DNA from: Pelagibius sp964472095
GTDB lineage: Bacteria > Pseudomonadota > Alphaproteobacteria > Kiloniellales > Kiloniellaceae
Assembly (NCBI GenBank): GCA_964472095.1
Contig: CAYYIV010000001.1
Span: 124,001 to 188,000, forward strand
DNA length: 64,000 bases
Direction of reading: 5' to 3'
Position 1 is the stretch's first letter; each line of letters begins with the position of its first letter. The notes under the pieces were generated by a model, which did no database searches, was not told where the DNA came from, and saw only the letters and a list, made by a program, of their open reading frames with translations. The position numbers and the translations under genes were made by a program. Positions 34,112 to 47,749 of this stretch are shown in pieces.

Positions 34112-35287
34112 TCAGATCACCGGCAGTTCCGGCGCCGCGCGCCGGGTCAGCAGCTCGGGTCCGTCCTCGCGCACCACGATGTTCTCTTCGTGCACCATGA
34201 CCTTTCCTGCCGCGAAAGTCATGCCCGGCTCCAGAGTGAGCACCATGCCCGGCCGCAGCACCGTGCGGTCCCAGGCGGTATGCGACGGCCACTCCGTCAG
34301 CTGCATGCCGAGGCCGTGGCCGAGCCGCCCGACGTCGTTGCCCAGGGCGCCGCCGGCCTCCAGCACCGCCTGCATCGCGGCAAAAAGATCCGCAGAGGTG
34401 GCACCCGGGCGCGCGGCGGCAAGGCCGGCCTCGGTAGCGTTGTAGGCCACCTCGTAGGCGCGGCGCGCTGCCTCCGGTGCGTGGCCGATGGCGAAGTTGC
34501 GATCGAAGTCGCAGAAGTAGCCGTCGTAGACGCAGCCGGTGTCGAGGATCAGCACGTCACCGTCGCGCAGAGCGCGGCCCGAGGGTGGCGAGATGATGTC
34601 GCCATAGCCGCCCTGCCCGGCCCCGCCGACCAGGTAGCAGACGTCGTCGACGCCGCGTCGCAGGCATTCCATCTTGAAGCTGCGGAACACCTCGGTGTCG
34701 CTCTGCCCGGCGGCGAAGAGCCGCGGCGCCGCGGCGAAGGCATCCGAGACGATGCCGCAGACGTGGGCGATCTTGGCGATCTCGCGCTCCGACTTCACCA
34801 TTCGCAGGCTGCGGAAGATCGCCGTGGCATCGGTGAAGGAGGCATCGGGCAATGCTCCCTTTAAGACCTCGAAGTCGCCGAGCGGCATGCGCAGATGGGT
34901 CTCCTTGCCCTTCATGAGACCGATCCGCACCGACTTGCCGGCCAGTTCGACGAGCGTGTCAGTCAGCAGCGTCAGGCCGTCGTCCTCCGGCTGCGGCGAG
35001 GACCAGCTGCGGATATCGTCGACCCAGGTACGCGCCATGCAGTCGATCCCGATGGTCGGGATCACCGCCACCGGCTTGCCGCTCGCGGGGACCACCAGGA
35101 ACCACGGCCGCGTCGGGCTCTGCCAGAACTGGGTCAGGAAGCCGGAGAAATAGCGCAGCTCCGGCTCGGTGGTCAGCAGCAGAGCATCGAGGCCTGCCAC
35201 CGCCATGGCGGCCTGCGCCTTCTCTGTCCGCGCGGCGAATTCCGCCTCCGGAAAGCCGCGCGGCGGCGGTGTCGCTGGTTTCGCCAT
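34112..35287 (-). CDS. M24-family metallopeptidase (Xaa-Pro aminopeptidase-like)
   Basis: This 391-aa protein has a creatinase N-terminal domain (LRYFSGFLTQFWQSPTRPWFLVVP) and the pita-bread catalytic domain with all five metal ligands visible: Asp and Asp in LDTGCVYDGYFCDFDR, His in GRLGHGLGMQLTEWP, Glu in LTLEPGMTF and Glu in VHEENIVV. It may be an aminopeptidase P or an amidohydrolase of the ectoine-hydrolase type; the YLTGYDxWSFY motif I expect in DoeA is not present. It is upstream of the Asp/Glu racemase gene in one operon. Confidence 0.88.
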   Translation of the reverse strand: MAKPATPPPRGFPEAEFAARTEKAQAAMAVAGLDALLLTTEPELRYFSGFLTQFWQSPTRPWFLVVPASGKPVAVIPTIGIDCMARTWVDDIRSWSSPQPEDDGLTLLTDTLVELAGKSVRIGLMKGKETHLRMPLGDFEVLKGALPDASFTDATAIFRSLRMVKSEREIAKIAHVCGIVSDAFAAAPRLFAAGQSDTEVFRSFKMECLRRGVDDVCYLVGGAGQGGYGDIISPPSGRALRDGDVLILDTGCVYDGYFCDFDRNFAIGHAPEAARRAYEVAYNATEAGLAAARPGATSADLFAAMQAVLEAGGALGNDVGRLGHGLGMQLTEWPSHTAWDRTVLRPGMVLTLEPGMTFAAGKVMVHEENIVVREDGPELLTRRAAPELPVI

Positions 35288-35455
35288 CTGCCGATACCTC
35301 TCCCGACCTCTCCCTGGTGCTCATGCTAGAGACTCAGCCGGTGGGAGGAAACCATTCGGGTTCCACAGCCTGCATAGCCGCATTGCCATCCGGCGCCCGC
35401 TGTTCCATCTTCCTGGCGGCTTTCTTCAGCTTTTGCGCCCGGGAGGCGAGACGAG

Positions 35456-37231
<1,776 letters not shown>

Positions 37232-37263
37232 GCAGCGGCCAGCTGCACAAGGTCTGCCATCGC

Positions 37264-37503
37264 ATGATCCACCGGGAGTTCAGCGAGCAGGAACTGGCGA
37301 GCGCCTACGCCGATCCCGAGGCCGTGCGCGCGCATCCCGACATCAGGCGCTTCGCCGCCTGGGTGCGCCGCCAGCCGCCCGAATACGGCGACTGGCCGAA
37401 CGAACCGCTCAGCCGGCGTCGGCGAATTGAGGTGAAAGAATCGCCCGGCGCCGGAATGATCGGCACCGGGCGAATTTGCAGTTGGCGGGCCGTCCGGGAG
37501 TGA
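37264..37503 (+). CDS. Small hypothetical ORF
   Basis: The first 50 residues (FSEQELASAYADPEAVRAHPDIRRFAAWVRRQPPEYGDWP) look protein-like, but the last 25 run through a strong hairpin (37441-37473) and look random. There is no clear ribosome binding site. It lies 33 bp past the acyl-CoA dehydrogenase. It may be a decayed or frame-shortened small gene. Confidence 0.3.
   Translation: MIHREFSEQELASAYADPEAVRAHPDIRRFAAWVRRQPPEYGDWPNEPLSRRRRIEVKESPGAGMIGTGRICSWRAVRE
37441..37473. terminator. 13-bp stem hairpin downstream of the acyl-CoA dehydrogenase
   Basis: TCGCCCGGCGCCG (37441-37453) pairs with CGGCACCGGGCGA (37461-37473) with one G-T pair, 7-base loop GAATGAT. ATTT follows on the plus strand and TTCTTTC on the minus strand. 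It looks like a transcription terminator, perhaps bidirectional. Confidence 0.5.
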
Positions 37504-37634
37504 GACCGGACAGCACCGCCCTGGCCTGACTGGGCAAGGCCGAATCCACGGCACGGAGGCCAAAAGTTATGGTGGGGACCACCTCCGTATCGCGGCAAGT
37601 GGGGCGACCCTAGGCAAACCGGCCGAAGGCATCC

Positions 37635-37648
37635 TTGACGCAGATCAA
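37635..37648. promoter_or_regulatory. Fnr/FixK-type box upstream of glpK
   Basis: TTGACGCAGATCAA matches the Fnr/FixK consensus TTGA-N6-TCAA (TTGAC-N4-ATCAA). It is 97 bp upstream of the glpK start. It may activate or repress glpK, or drive an unseen transcript, under low oxygen. Basis: consensus match; function inferred. Confidence 0.6.
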
Positions 37649-37745
37649 AACGCATTGATCTTGGCGGCCTGCCCCGACATCCTCAGGCCGGCGGCCGGCC
37701 CGGTCGCAGGGTACAAGAACCAAGAAGAAGCTTCGGGGAGCCGGC

Positions 37746-39235
<1,490 letters not shown>

Positions 39236-39239
<4 letters not shown>

Positions 39240-39847
39240 ATCAGAGCGTCGGCCAGCACGTAGATCCCGAAGCCGGCGATGGCGACGGCTGAGACGCGGT
39301 TGATGCGGACCACCAGGCTGTCGTCGATGCGCCGGCGCAGCTCGACGACGCCGGTGCAGAGCAGGCCCCACCAGAGGCCGGAGCCGAGGAAGATCCCGCC
39401 AACGAGGACGGCGAAGTGGCGCAGTTCGCCGCCGGCGGCTACCACGTCGAAAGTGACGAAGAAGCCGAGGAAGGCCAGCAGCGTCATCGGGTTGGTGATG
39501 GTGAGCAGAAAGGCCGTGACCACAGCACCATGGGTCGGCGTCGGCGCGGCGCGGCTGGCCGAGGCCTTCAGGTAGGTCCACAGCCCCAGCAGGACGAGAA
39601 AGATGCCACCGCCGAGACGCAGTTCCTTCTCGAGGCCGAGCAGCAGGTCCGCCAGCGAGGTCAGGCCGGCGGCGGCCACCGCCCCGAAGAGCACATCGGC
39701 GAGCGCCGCGCCGAGCCCCGACAGCAGCCCGGTTTTCAGTCCGTGATTGAGGGTATTGCGGATACAGAGCAATCCGACGGGCCCGACCGGCACGGCCATG
39801 GCAAAACCGATCGCCAAGCCCTTGAGGAAGAGGGTCAATGAAAGCAC
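39236..39847 (-). CDS. LysE-family amino-acid exporter
   Basis: The 203-aa membrane protein has six predicted helices and the LysE/RhtB opening FLKGLAIGFAMAVPVGPVGLLCIRNTL, followed by GLGAALADVLFGAVAAAG and ITNPMTLLAFLGFF. Family members export amino acids or related compounds. The gene converges on glpK with a 4-bp overlap. Substrate unknown. Confidence 0.9.
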
Positions 39848-40062
39848 GGAAGCGACAACACCCCGGGAACAGCTGAGGGCCTGCGAAAGACGGCGCCGCC
39901 TACGGCATAGCCGGATTGCATGGCCTTGTCATCACTGCTGCACCGCCCCGAGATCGAGCCGACAGCTCCAGGTGGGCGACCGCGGCGCTGGATTCCCGTG
40001 ACCCGCTGTGGGTACGATTGCGGAGCGACGCGTTGGGGCAGAGGACTTGGCTGGAGGCGCCG

Positions 40063-40323
40063 ATGGTTGAGCGGACGATGGAGAGCGTGCGGATCCCGAT
40101 CGACGAGATCTACGTACCGGTGAAGCGCAAGAGCTCCCTGAACCAGCAGCAGGTCGACGCCCTCGCCCAAAGCATCATGGAAGAAGGCCTGAAGCTGCCG
40201 ATCTCCGTGCGCCAGGGCAACGGACGCTACGTGCTGGTCGAAGGGCTGCACCGCCTGGAGGCCTGCCGAGCCCTCGGCGAGGACGCCATCGAGAGCATCA
40301 TCGTGCGCGCCCGCCAGCACTGA
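40063..40323 (+). CDS. Small ParB/sulfiredoxin-fold protein
   Basis: This 86-aa protein starts at 40063 behind GGAGG. It has the ParB N-terminal (ParBc) pattern: VRIPIDEIYVPVKRKSSLNQQQVDALAQSIMEEGLKLPISVRQGNGRYVLVEGLHRLEACRALGE. The EGLHRLEA segment matches the GxHR loop of ParB-like nucleotide-binding domains. With no DNA-binding domain, it is not a partition ParB; it may be a regulator or a nucleotide-binding protein of unknown role. Confidence 0.85.
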   Translation: MVERTMESVRIPIDEIYVPVKRKSSLNQQQVDALAQSIMEEGLKLPISVRQGNGRYVLVEGLHRLEACRALGEDAIESIIVRARQH

Positions 40324-40340
40324 AGCCAGCGACCGAAAAG

Positions 40341-40372
40341 GCGCCGCATGCAGGGCAATTCTGCAGCGGCGC
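40341..40372 (-). terminator. Rho-independent-type terminator for the DUF4168 gene
   Basis: GCGCCGC (40341-40347) pairs with GCGGCGC (40366-40372), with inner GCAG/CTGC arms. Read on the minus strand it ends in CTTTT (complement of 40336-40340). It lies 35 bp past the DUF4168 stop. Confidence 0.6.
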
Positions 40373-40407
40373 GAGGCCGCCGAGCATCGCGGCCCTGCCG
40401 GCCCGGC

Positions 40408-40809
40408 TTACTGAACCTGGGCGAGCAGGGTCATGATACGGTCGTAGAGCTGCGGGTCCTGCTCGGCCGCCTGGGTGATGGCGTTGTACTCCTGCACCGA
40501 GAGCCCCTCCGCCTCGATTTCACCGATCATTTCGTCGGTGGCCTCGGTGGTCATGATTTCGGCTTCCGTCTCGTTCTCGGCCTGGTCGATCTTCGGCTGC
40601 CAGGCACGATCAATCTCCTGCACCTTCACGACGGCGGCGGCATAAGCCTCGAGCTGGGCCTGGCTGAAGACACCGACCTCAGCCTGAACCAACTTCAAGA
40701 GATCGTTCTGTGGCGCGCCGGCCGCCTGGCCGGGCAGCAATCCGGCAGCAAGCGCCAGCGGCATGATAACGACGCCAAAACGACGGGCGAACTGGAGTTT
40801 GCGGGACAT
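40408..40809 (-). CDS. DUF4168 secreted protein
   Basis: The 133-aa product has a signal peptide (FGVVIMPLALAAGLLPGQAAGA) and a helical mature domain: FSQAQLEAYAAAVVKVQEIDRAWQPKIDQAE and GLSVQEYNAITQAAEQDPQLYDRIMTLL, the DUF4168 pattern. Function is unknown; location is probably periplasmic. It is transcribed alone and followed by a terminator-like hairpin. Confidence 0.85.
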   Translation of the reverse strand: MSRKLQFARRFGVVIMPLALAAGLLPGQAAGAPQNDLLKLVQAEVGVFSQAQLEAYAAAVVKVQEIDRAWQPKIDQAENETEAEIMTTEATDEMIGEIEAEGLSVQEYNAITQAAEQDPQLYDRIMTLLAQVQ

Positions 40810-41084
40810 GATCGAACCTCTCCGTCTGTCAACAGGAAGTGAGGAAATGTGCCGCTCCCCGAGTCTGCATCAGGAAGCGCCCATGCCAGGGCACCACACG
40901 GGAACCGGCGGGAGGAACCGGCGCACATTCCCTCGTGGGGTTACTCAGTCGACGCCGCCGCTTGCCGCCTATTCCCGCCGACCGCGAAATATCACCCCAC
41001 CGCTGTTGCCAGGCCCCGCGGACTGTGGTCCGATCTGATCAATCAGGCATTGCGACCTTCGACAGAACTCACTGGGAGTGCTCC

Positions 41085-41933
41085 ATGAGAAGCCGCCCGA
41101 CCGTCCTCCTGCTGTGCATCCTGGCGTTCTTCTCGACCAGCGCCGCCGCGGCCGCAACGCTCGATCGGATCCGCGATGGCGGCGCCATCAAGCTCGGCTA
41201 CCGCCTGGATGCGGCACCATTCTCCTTCGCCGACGACGCCGGGCTGCCCGCAGGCTACTCGGTGGCGCTCTGCCAGGTCGTGGCGCGCGCGGTGCGCGCC
41301 CAGCTTCAGCGCGAGGACATCAGGATCGAGTATGTCCCGGTGACGACAGAGAACCGCTTCGACCTAGTGCAGGCCGGCGACATCGATCTGCTCTGCGGTG
41401 CTTCCAGCGTCACCCTGGAGCGGCGCGAGCGGGTCGATTTCAGCCTCCTGACCTTCGTCACCGGCTCAAGCGTCCTCTACCGCAAGGACGGGCCGGCGAA
41501 CTTCCTCGACCTCGTCGGCCAGAAGGTTGGCGTGCGTGCCGGCACCACCACGGAGGAAGGTCTGGAAGGTGCCCTGCAGGAAGCCGGCATCGAAGTGGAA
41601 GTCGTCGAGGTGGAAAGCCATGACGAAGGCCTTCGCGCACTGGAAAGCGGCGAGCTCGCCGCCTACTTCGCCGACCGCGCTATCCTCATGCTGCTGGGCT
41701 CCAACGCCGCCAATCCCGGCAACCTTATCCTCTCCGACCGCTTCTTCTCCTACGAGCCCTACGCCCTGGCGATGCAACGCGGGGACAGCGACTTCCGCCT
41801 GCTGGTCGACAGCGCTCTGGCGCGGCTTTACCGCTCGCCCGACATCACAAAGATCTACAATGCCAACTTCGGTAGCGGGCGCATGAGCGACCTGCTGCGC
41901 GCCGTCTTCACGCTGCAGGCGCTGCCCGAATAG
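41085..41933 (+). CDS. Family 3 (amino-acid type) periplasmic solute-binding protein
   Basis: This 282-aa protein has a signal peptide (VLLLCILAFFSTSAAAAA) and the family 3 fold: IRDGGAIKLGYRLDAAPFSFADDAGLPAGYSVALCQVVARAV, LVQAGDIDLLCGASSVTLERRERVDFSLL, VGVRAGTTTEEGL and a C-terminal GSGRMSDLLRAVFTLQALPE. The Arg in ERRERVDF is the usual amino-acid carboxylate contact region. No ABC permease is adjacent, so it may serve a distant transporter or act in sensing. Confidence 0.88.
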   Translation: MRSRPTVLLLCILAFFSTSAAAAATLDRIRDGGAIKLGYRLDAAPFSFADDAGLPAGYSVALCQVVARAVRAQLQREDIRIEYVPVTTENRFDLVQAGDIDLLCGASSVTLERRERVDFSLLTFVTGSSVLYRKDGPANFLDLVGQKVGVRAGTTTEEGLEGALQEAGIEVEVVEVESHDEGLRALESGELAAYFADRAILMLLGSNAANPGNLILSDRFFSYEPYALAMQRGDSDFRLLVDSALARLYRSPDITKIYNANFGSGRMSDLLRAVFTLQALPE

Positions 41934-41942
41934 CACCCCTAT

Positions 41943-42617
41943 CTAGCGTGTGATGAAGAGCGGTCCACCGTCGCGGCGGCGCTCCCAGCCGCGGCGCTCG
42001 AGCTCGGGATCGTCGTGCGCCTCCTGTGGATAGCCGAGGCAGAGATAGGCAACCAGACGCCAGCTCTGCGGCACCGCCAGATCGCGCGCGACCGCCTGCG
42101 GATCGAGAATCGAGACCCAGCCGAGGCCGACGCCGGCCGCACGCGCGGCCAGCCAGAGGGTGTGGACAGCGCAGACCGTCGAATACTGCAGCGTCTCCGG
42201 CATGGTGCGGCGGCCGAGCCCCTGGCCCTGGTCGGGATCGATCTCGGCGAAAACGGCGAGCTGTTCGGGGGCCTCCTCCAGGCCGGCGAGCTTGAGGCGT
42301 GCATAGAGCGCGGCGCGTGCGCCACTGTAGTCGGCCAGCGCCTCCGCATTGGCCGCCGCGAAGTTCTCCCGGACGCGCGCACGCAGCTCGGGACTGACCA
42401 CCCGCAAAAAGCGCCAGGGCTGGCTAAGGCCGACGCTCGGCGCCAGCTCGGCGAGGCCCAGCAGATGCTCCAGCAGCCCTGCCGGCAAGCCGTCGCGGCG
42501 GAAGCGCCTGACGTCGCGCCGCCAGGCGAGCAGCGCTTCGAGCTGCGCCTGGAAGGCCGGCCCGAAAACCGGTTCTCCGTCGCTGCCGGCGGGGAGAGAT
42601 TTCGACTCGCTGGTCAT
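41943..42617 (-). CDS. bluB: 5,6-dimethylbenzimidazole synthase
   Basis: The 224-aa flavin destructase converts reduced FMN into dimethylbenzimidazole, the lower ligand of cobalamin. Motifs match BluB: RRDVRRFRRDGLPAGLLEHLLGLAELAPSVGLSQPWRFLRV, EQLAVFAEIDPDQGQGLGRRTMPETLQYS and GVGLGWVSILDP, and PQSWRLVAYLCLGYP. I chose ATG 42617 (MTSESKS); a longer frame to 42662 exists. No cobalamin riboswitch is visible upstream. Confidence 0.9.
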   Translation of the reverse strand: MTSESKSLPAGSDGEPVFGPAFQAQLEALLAWRRDVRRFRRDGLPAGLLEHLLGLAELAPSVGLSQPWRFLRVVSPELRARVRENFAAANAEALADYSGARAALYARLKLAGLEEAPEQLAVFAEIDPDQGQGLGRRTMPETLQYSTVCAVHTLWLAARAAGVGLGWVSILDPQAVARDLAVPQSWRLVAYLCLGYPQEAHDDPELERRGWERRRDGGPLFITR

Positions 42618-42840
42618 CGCACGCACTATCCGACCCGGCCAGCCGGGCCGCAAGCCCGGCAAGCGGTGGTCTGAAAAACAACCAAATGTGAGGAGACTTA
42701 GGCCTTAGAAGGGCTTATCCTAAACATAACGATGAGGTCACGGCACCCTTGCGGCCGGCGACCGGTGCAGGCGCTCCGCCAGGGAGAAGCCGCGGCCACC
42801 ACCACCGGTGACCCGCGCCGGTGAAACGCGAGGACCCAAT

Positions 42841-43707
42841 ATGGACACCATTCGCAACCCCATCGAGTGGGGTATGGACAAGCTGAGGGAGGCCGGCACC
42901 GCCATGGAAACGGCGGGCAGCTCCATTCACGGCACGGCCGGCGACCAGACGGCGCCGCGGCCGGCGATCAGGCGCCTCGGCACGGCGGACCTGCGGCTCG
43001 TGCTGCACAAGGGCATCGAGGACTTCACCGTCTACCGCACCGATGTGATGTTCCTCTGCATCATCTACCCGGTGGTCAGCGTCGTGCTGATCCATGCCGC
43101 CTTCAATCAGGGCATGCTGGCGCTGCTCTTCCCACTGGCTTCCGGCTTTGCCCTGGTCGGTCCGATCGCCGCCATCGGGCTCTACGAAATGAGCCGCCGG
43201 CGCGAGCGCGGCCTGGAGGCGAGTTGGGTCAACGCCTTCGGCATGGTGCGCGCACCCTCCTTCGGGCCGATCCTGGTGCTGGCCCTGGCGCTGGTGGTGA
43301 TCTTTCTGCTGTGGCTGGCCGCCGCCCAGGTGATCTACCTCGCGACCCTCGGCCCGCAGCCGCCCGTCTCCCTTGGTGCCTTCCTCGCCGACGTGCTGAC
43401 CACCCCTGCCGGCTGGACCATGATCGTCGTGGGCATGGGTGTCGGCTTCGCTTTCGCCGTCGTCGTGCTGGCGATCAGCGTGGTCTCCTTTCCTATGCTG
43501 ATCGACCGCCCGGTGGGGGTCGGCGTCGCCGTCGCCACCTCGCTGCGCGCCGTCGCCGCCAACCCCGGCATCATGGCGCTCTGGGGGTTCATTGTTGCCC
43601 TTGCCCTTCTCATCGGATCGATCCCGGCCTTCCTCGGCCTCATCATCGTGCTGCCGGTGCTCGGTCACGCCACCTGGCACCTTTACAGGCGGGTGGTGGC
43701 GGATTGA
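42841..43707 (+). CDS. DUF2189 integral membrane protein
   Basis: This 288-aa protein has a soluble N-terminal 60 residues then about six membrane helices (DVMFLCIIYPVVSVVLIHAAF, LALLFPLASGFALVGPIAAIGLYEMSRRRERG, and others). The segments LHKGIEDFTVYRTDVMF and LVGPIAAIGLYEMSRRRE match the DUF2189 family. Function unknown. A single gene with converging neighbour at 43715. Confidence 0.85.
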   Translation: MDTIRNPIEWGMDKLREAGTAMETAGSSIHGTAGDQTAPRPAIRRLGTADLRLVLHKGIEDFTVYRTDVMFLCIIYPVVSVVLIHAAFNQGMLALLFPLASGFALVGPIAAIGLYEMSRRRERGLEASWVNAFGMVRAPSFGPILVLALALVVIFLLWLAAAQVIYLATLGPQPPVSLGAFLADVLTTPAGWTMIVVGMGVGFAFAVVVLAISVVSFPMLIDRPVGVGVAVATSLRAVAANPGIMALWGFIVALALLIGSIPAFLGLIIVLPVLGHATWHLYRRVVAD

Positions 43708-43714
43708 GGCAGGC

Positions 43715-43963
43715 TTAGCCGGCCAGCTTGGACTGCCGGCCGTGCCGTTCCAGATAGTCGAGCCCGGCCGCCGTCACGGCGATCAGCGGATCGCCGCTGG
43801 CATCCGCCCGCCGCTCGACCAGGCCACGATCGACCGCGTCCTCCCACACCGGCAGGCGCGGGCAGGAGGTGCGCCAGGCCTCCATGACCTGGGAATAGGA
43901 CCGCGGCTGGCGGGCCACCCACTCGACGAGATCGAGGATCAGCGGTTCGTGCTCTTCCACCAT
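43715..43963 (-). CDS. Small winged-helix-like hypothetical protein
   Basis: ATG 43963 is behind GGGAGG and gives 82 aa. The sequence HEPLILDLVEWVARQPRSYSQVMEAWRTSCPRLPVWEDAVDRGLVERR with a C-terminal ITAAGLDYLERHGR-like segment resembles a small winged helix conserved in alphaproteobacteria. Role unknown. Confidence 0.7.
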   Translation of the reverse strand: MVEEHEPLILDLVEWVARQPRSYSQVMEAWRTSCPRLPVWEDAVDRGLVERRADASGDPLIAVTAAGLDYLERHGRQSKLAG

Positions 43964-44033
43964 GGCGGCGCCTCCCGAAAAATCGCGACTCCCCATCGTA
44001 GCATGCAGCCGGAGAAAACTCACCGCCGCGCTG

Positions 44034-44768
44034 CTACGATGTGTCCCCTATTCCCGGTATGAAGGCCTGTATGAACAGGACCGACAGGAAAAAGAGCAGC
44101 AGAGCCAGCACGAAGAACAGCGTCAGAGCCATTGCGGATCTGACCCGGCCGGTGCCGGCCAGTTCGCGAAACGTCCCCCAGACCACAATGGTCCAGACCA
44201 GGTCGATCAGCAGATAGACGACAAAGGCGACCACCAGCAAGATCAGCTGCAGCATCAGGCCGGGATTGGCGTCCATGAAGGCATCCGCCGCGGCCGGGTC
44301 CTGCACGAGCAAGGCGTCCAGCCGGTCCATCTCGGCGACGGTCTGCTCAATCGGGTGGGCGATCATGACCCAGGCGATCAACAGGAACATCTGGATCAGG
44401 ACGGCGATGCCGATGAAGTAGAGGAAGGCGAGCAGCACCCGCCGTAGCGGCGGCCGGGCGCCCACGACCAACCAGGAAACCTGAAGGATAAGAAGACACA
44501 GACCCGTGAAGATGATCGTGTAGGCGATATTGAAGACGACCAGCTTCTCCACGCCGAAGTCTTGCGGGAAGAGAAACACGAACAGCAGGTTGACCAGGAC
44601 GTAGAGGATCAGGAAGAAAGAGCAGGCGCGCGCCAGGTTCTCCGGGTTGTAGACCGAGGCAGTCGCGAGGAAAGTCTTCGGGCCGGAGATGAGGTCGATG
44701 AAGTCCTCCAGGAACTGTCCCGCCCTGGCAAAGACAAAGGTCTTGAAGTCCTTGAACAGCAATTCCAT
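44034..44768 (-). CDS. Multi-pass membrane protein (Yip1-like, uncertain)
   Basis: This 244-aa protein (start MELLFKDF, 44768; an ATG at 44777 adds three residues) opens with a soluble part, FVFARAGQFLEDFIDLISGPKTFLA, then has five to six helices (FFLILYVLVNLLFVFLF, IAYTIIFTGLCLLILQVSWLVVG, LLAFLYFIGIAVLIQMFLLIAWVMI, LILLVVAFVVYLLIDLVWTIVVW, ALTLFFVLALLLFFLSVLF). The arrangement recalls Yip1-domain proteins. I cannot name a function. Confidence 0.7.
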   Translation of the reverse strand: MELLFKDFKTFVFARAGQFLEDFIDLISGPKTFLATASVYNPENLARACSFFLILYVLVNLLFVFLFPQDFGVEKLVVFNIAYTIIFTGLCLLILQVSWLVVGARPPLRRVLLAFLYFIGIAVLIQMFLLIAWVMIAHPIEQTVAEMDRLDALLVQDPAAADAFMDANPGLMLQLILLVVAFVVYLLIDLVWTIVVWGTFRELAGTGRVRSAMALTLFFVLALLLFFLSVLFIQAFIPGIGDTS

Positions 44769-45037
44769 CGTCCACAAGCCCCACTGGAGAAGTGATTCTC
44801 GACTTTGCCAGGAATATTTCGCCGAAACTAGGTGTAGATGCGTCGGGGGTCGACGAAAATCCGGCCGAGGCGAACGCTATCTTTGGTCGTAGCGTCGCCC
44901 CTCGAAAGGATAGCCGGCACGGCCACCGGAGTACCAGCATACTTCGATCTGAAGCGAAACATCACGCGCCGATAAAGATCTAGCCTTCCTGTCGTCGCAG
45001 GGACGACGCCTGATCTCCAGCCAAATCACATCGGACC

Positions 45038-45955
45038 ATGACCCAGACAAGGAGCGAATCCCAGGCGGCCCTGTTGCCAGAACTGCTGCTGCTCGGCCTG
45101 CTCGCCCTGCTGTGGGGGTCGTCCTACCTGTTGATCCGTGTGGCGCTCGACGACCTGCCGCCGGTCACGCTGATCGCCCTCAGGGTAGGCCTCGCGGCGC
45201 TGGTGCTGCTGGCCGTGGTGCGCTGGCAGGGACACCGCCTGCCGCGCGATCTCGCCAGCTGGCGCGCCCTCTTCATGCAGTCTCTGCTCAGCGCCACGGC
45301 TGCCTGGACGCTGCTCGCCTGGGGCCAGCTCTACGTCGACAGCGGACTGGCCGGCGTGCTCAATTCCACCTCGCCGGTCTTCGTCTTCTTCATCACCCTG
45401 CTGGTGACGCGCCACGAGGCGCTGACGCCGCTGAAGCTGGCCGGCGCGCTGCTCGGCGCCGCGGGCGTGGCGCTCGTCATCGGCGTCGATGTCCTGGCCG
45501 GGCTGGGCCGCCAGGTGGCCGCCCAGGTCGCGGTGCTCCTCGGCGCCTTCCTCTATGGCTGCGCGGCCATCAACGGCAAGCGCTTCGGGCATCTGCCGCC
45601 GACCGTCACCGCCGCCGCCGTGATGCTCTGCGCGGCCGCCGTGATGCTGCCCGCCGCCCTCGTCATGGACAGACCCTGGGACCTGCGACCGGGGCCGCTT
45701 TCGCTGCTCGCGACGGGGATGCTGGCGGTTTTCTGCACAGCGCTCGCCCTGCTGCTGTACTTCCGCCTGGTGCGCACCCTGGGCTCCATGGGGGTGGCCA
45801 GTCAGGCCTACCTGCGTGCGGGCGTCAGCGTCCTGCTCGGTGTCCTGTTGCTCGGTGAGACCTTCCGGGCGAGCGTCGGCCTCGGCCTGCTGGCGGTGAT
45901 CCTCGGGGTCGCCGCCATCAACCTGCCCCGGAAACTGCGCCCGGCAGTCGAATAG
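45038..45955 (+). CDS. EamA/DMT-superfamily transporter
   Basis: This 305-aa protein has ten helices and paired EamA repeats: GLLALLWGSSYLLIRVALDDLPPVTLIALRVGLAALVLL in the first and AQVAVLLGAFLYGCAAINGKRF in the second, ending with SVLLGVLLLGETFRASVGLGLLAVILGVAAINL. Probable exporter of a small metabolite. It is the second EamA gene of the window and not closely similar to the one at 29463. A single gene. Confidence 0.9.
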   Translation: MTQTRSESQAALLPELLLLGLLALLWGSSYLLIRVALDDLPPVTLIALRVGLAALVLLAVVRWQGHRLPRDLASWRALFMQSLLSATAAWTLLAWGQLYVDSGLAGVLNSTSPVFVFFITLLVTRHEALTPLKLAGALLGAAGVALVIGVDVLAGLGRQVAAQVAVLLGAFLYGCAAINGKRFGHLPPTVTAAAVMLCAAAVMLPAALVMDRPWDLRPGPLSLLATGMLAVFCTALALLLYFRLVRTLGSMGVASQAYLRAGVSVLLGVLLLGETFRASVGLGLLAVILGVAAINLPRKLRPAVE

Positions 45956-46080
45956 AATGGACAAAAAGGAAGGTTCTCTGCGCTTTCCCGTCAATTTAGG
46001 TGCAATGCAACATAACTCTGCTTGACTTTAGTCCTGCAAAGGCGCATCTAGCGGACATCGGCGTCTCGTGATCGCGCGAA

Positions 46081-46105
46081 GGGCTGCCTCCTGGCGGGGC
46101 GGCCC
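46081..46105 (+). promoter_or_regulatory. Hairpin in the probable leader of the DEAD-box helicase gene
   Basis: GGGCTGCC (46081-46088) pairs with GGCGGCCC (46098-46105), with one G-T pair, 131 bp before the helicase start. The stem is nearly the same as the hairpin after the gene (GGGCCGCC / GGCGGCCC at 47752-47775). It may be a leader structure or the terminator of the upstream EamA gene. Confidence 0.35.
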
Positions 46106-46235
46106 CTCATTATGAGACCCTTCATATCCCATTGATTTCCGTTTGCTCCAGGTGCGCGTGGATGACGGCAACGCGCTCACCGGCGTTTCCGCCTGCCCGG
46201 ATGGCAGGCACGCCCGGCGCAGAAGGACTCTGTTC

Positions 46236-47723
<1,488 letters not shown>

Positions 47724-47749
47724 TCCCCGACCAGCCACAAACGACGACC

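Noticed and set aside
34112..35287. Ectoine hydrolase (DoeA) identity
   Set aside because: Length and partner fit, but the N-terminal motif I expect for DoeA is absent and no doeB, eutB, eutC or ehu genes are present.
40063..40323. Chromosome partition ParB and nearby replication origin
   Set aside because: The protein has only the ParB-like N-terminal domain (86 aa), with no parA gene, parS-like repeats or dnaA boxes noticed.
42618..42840. Cobalamin riboswitch in front of bluB
   Set aside because: No B12-box or conserved leader elements could be found in the upstream sequence.
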